Source of the DNA: Arenicella xantha
GTDB taxonomy: Bacteria; Pseudomonadota; Gammaproteobacteria; Arenicellales; Arenicellaceae
DNA length: 64,000 nucleotides
Direction: 5' to 3'
Assembly (NCBI RefSeq): GCF_003315245.1
Contig: NZ_QNRT01000002.1
Coordinates: 790,206 to 854,205 of the forward strand
Part shown: positions 63,897 to 64,000 of the stretch, one piece after another
Layout of the letters: each line of letters opens with the position of its first letter
How positions within the stretch are numbered: the stretch's first letter is position 1
Program-made: the position numbers and the translations under genes
Notes under the pieces: generated by a model
Seen by the model: only the letters and a program-made list of their open reading frames with translations
Databases searched by the model: none
What the model was told of the DNA's origin: nothing

Positions 63897-64000
63897 CTAA
63901 TTCTTTTTGACCACGCTCGACTTAAGTTTCATAGAACCAAAGCCATCGATTTTGCAATCAATGTCATGACCATCAACAATAAATTCAGGATCCAATACGC
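63897..64000 (-). CDS. Fumarylacetoacetate hydrolase-like protein, C-terminal end only
   Basis: Reading from the right edge gives 34 codons to a TAG at 63897-63899. [20 protein letters not shown] and [10 protein letters not shown] resemble the closing strands of FAH-family hydrolases. Only the C-terminus lies in the window, so the exact member and substrate cannot be given. Confidence 0.5.
   Translation of the reverse strand, partial: VLDPEFIVDGHDIDCKIDGFGSMKLKSSVVKKN

Noticed and set aside
1..64000. tRNA, rRNA, insertion sequence, phage or plasmid genes
   Set aside because: No T-loop-like motifs with matching cloverleaf, transposase, integrase or replication gene was recognised on reading both strands.

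Overview
The window looks like chromosomal DNA of a marine, Gram-negative gammaproteobacterium. The evidence is an rdgC gene (a beta/gamma-proteobacterial family), many proteins with Sec, Tat or lipoprotein signals, a zinc-ribbon thioredoxin 2, an alginate lyase and base composition near half G+C by eye. The genus cannot be fixed from the sequence alone. I see no rRNA, tRNA, CRISPR array, insertion sequence, integrase or phage gene. Both ends cut genes: a PL7 alginate lyase on the left and a fumarylacetoacetase-type hydrolase on the right.

Layout. 1-7.0 kb: alginate lyase, a LemA/DUF2207 pair, a HAD-like lipoprotein and a secreted beta-helix protein. 7.5-10.3 kb: a small membrane protein, then an ECF sigma factor operon with a putative membrane anti-sigma protein and two DUF4252 paralogues. 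10.4-12.8 kb: rdgC, a HAD phosphatase and DUF4404. 12.8-20.7 kb, minus strand: three transglutaminase-fold genes, a circularly permuted ATP-grasp/alpha-E fusion and a transglutaminase/DUF2126 protein, which together form a predicted peptide ligation and crosslinking system. 21-25.2 kb: RIO kinase, alpha/beta hydrolase, a broken metallo-beta-lactamase gene and DUF3667. 25.3-30.2 kb: a VapA-like protein, an FHA protein, a large membrane Ser/Thr kinase with TPRs, and an unknown protein. 30.8-34.8 kb: a two-subunit molybdenum hydroxylase, a UPF0178 protein and a DsbA-family protein. 35-38.8 kb: a drug-efflux MFS protein and a secreted zinc protease.

38.9-46.2 kb is a compact minus-strand moxR-DUF58-DUF4381-batA-batB/C-batD operon with coupled stop/start codons. 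Its VWA/TPR protein carries about 28 copies of a five-residue Gln/Asn/Asp repeat. 46.4-47.7 kb holds an SPFH protein followed by a ribbon-helix-helix regulator. Upstream lie two perfect 8-bp palindromes spaced 11 bp apart, a likely operator for that regulator. 47.7-64 kb is mostly housekeeping and hydrolytic genes: AI-2E family protein, DUF1330, an old-yellow-enzyme-type oxidoreductase coupled to an alkaline phosphatase, M20 peptidase, DoxX, TfoX-like protein, a secreted SDR, M13 peptidase, an alkyltransferase-like DNA repair protein, DUF1761, an M14 carboxypeptidase, trxC, an SDR/SMP-30 pair and DUF1993.

The observations most worth following are the VapA-like protein beside the FHA/kinase pair, the tandem-box operator before the SPFH/RHH operon, the in-frame nonsense codon in the metallo-beta-lactamase gene, the transglutaminase/ATP-grasp cluster, and the repeat-bearing BatB/C fusion.
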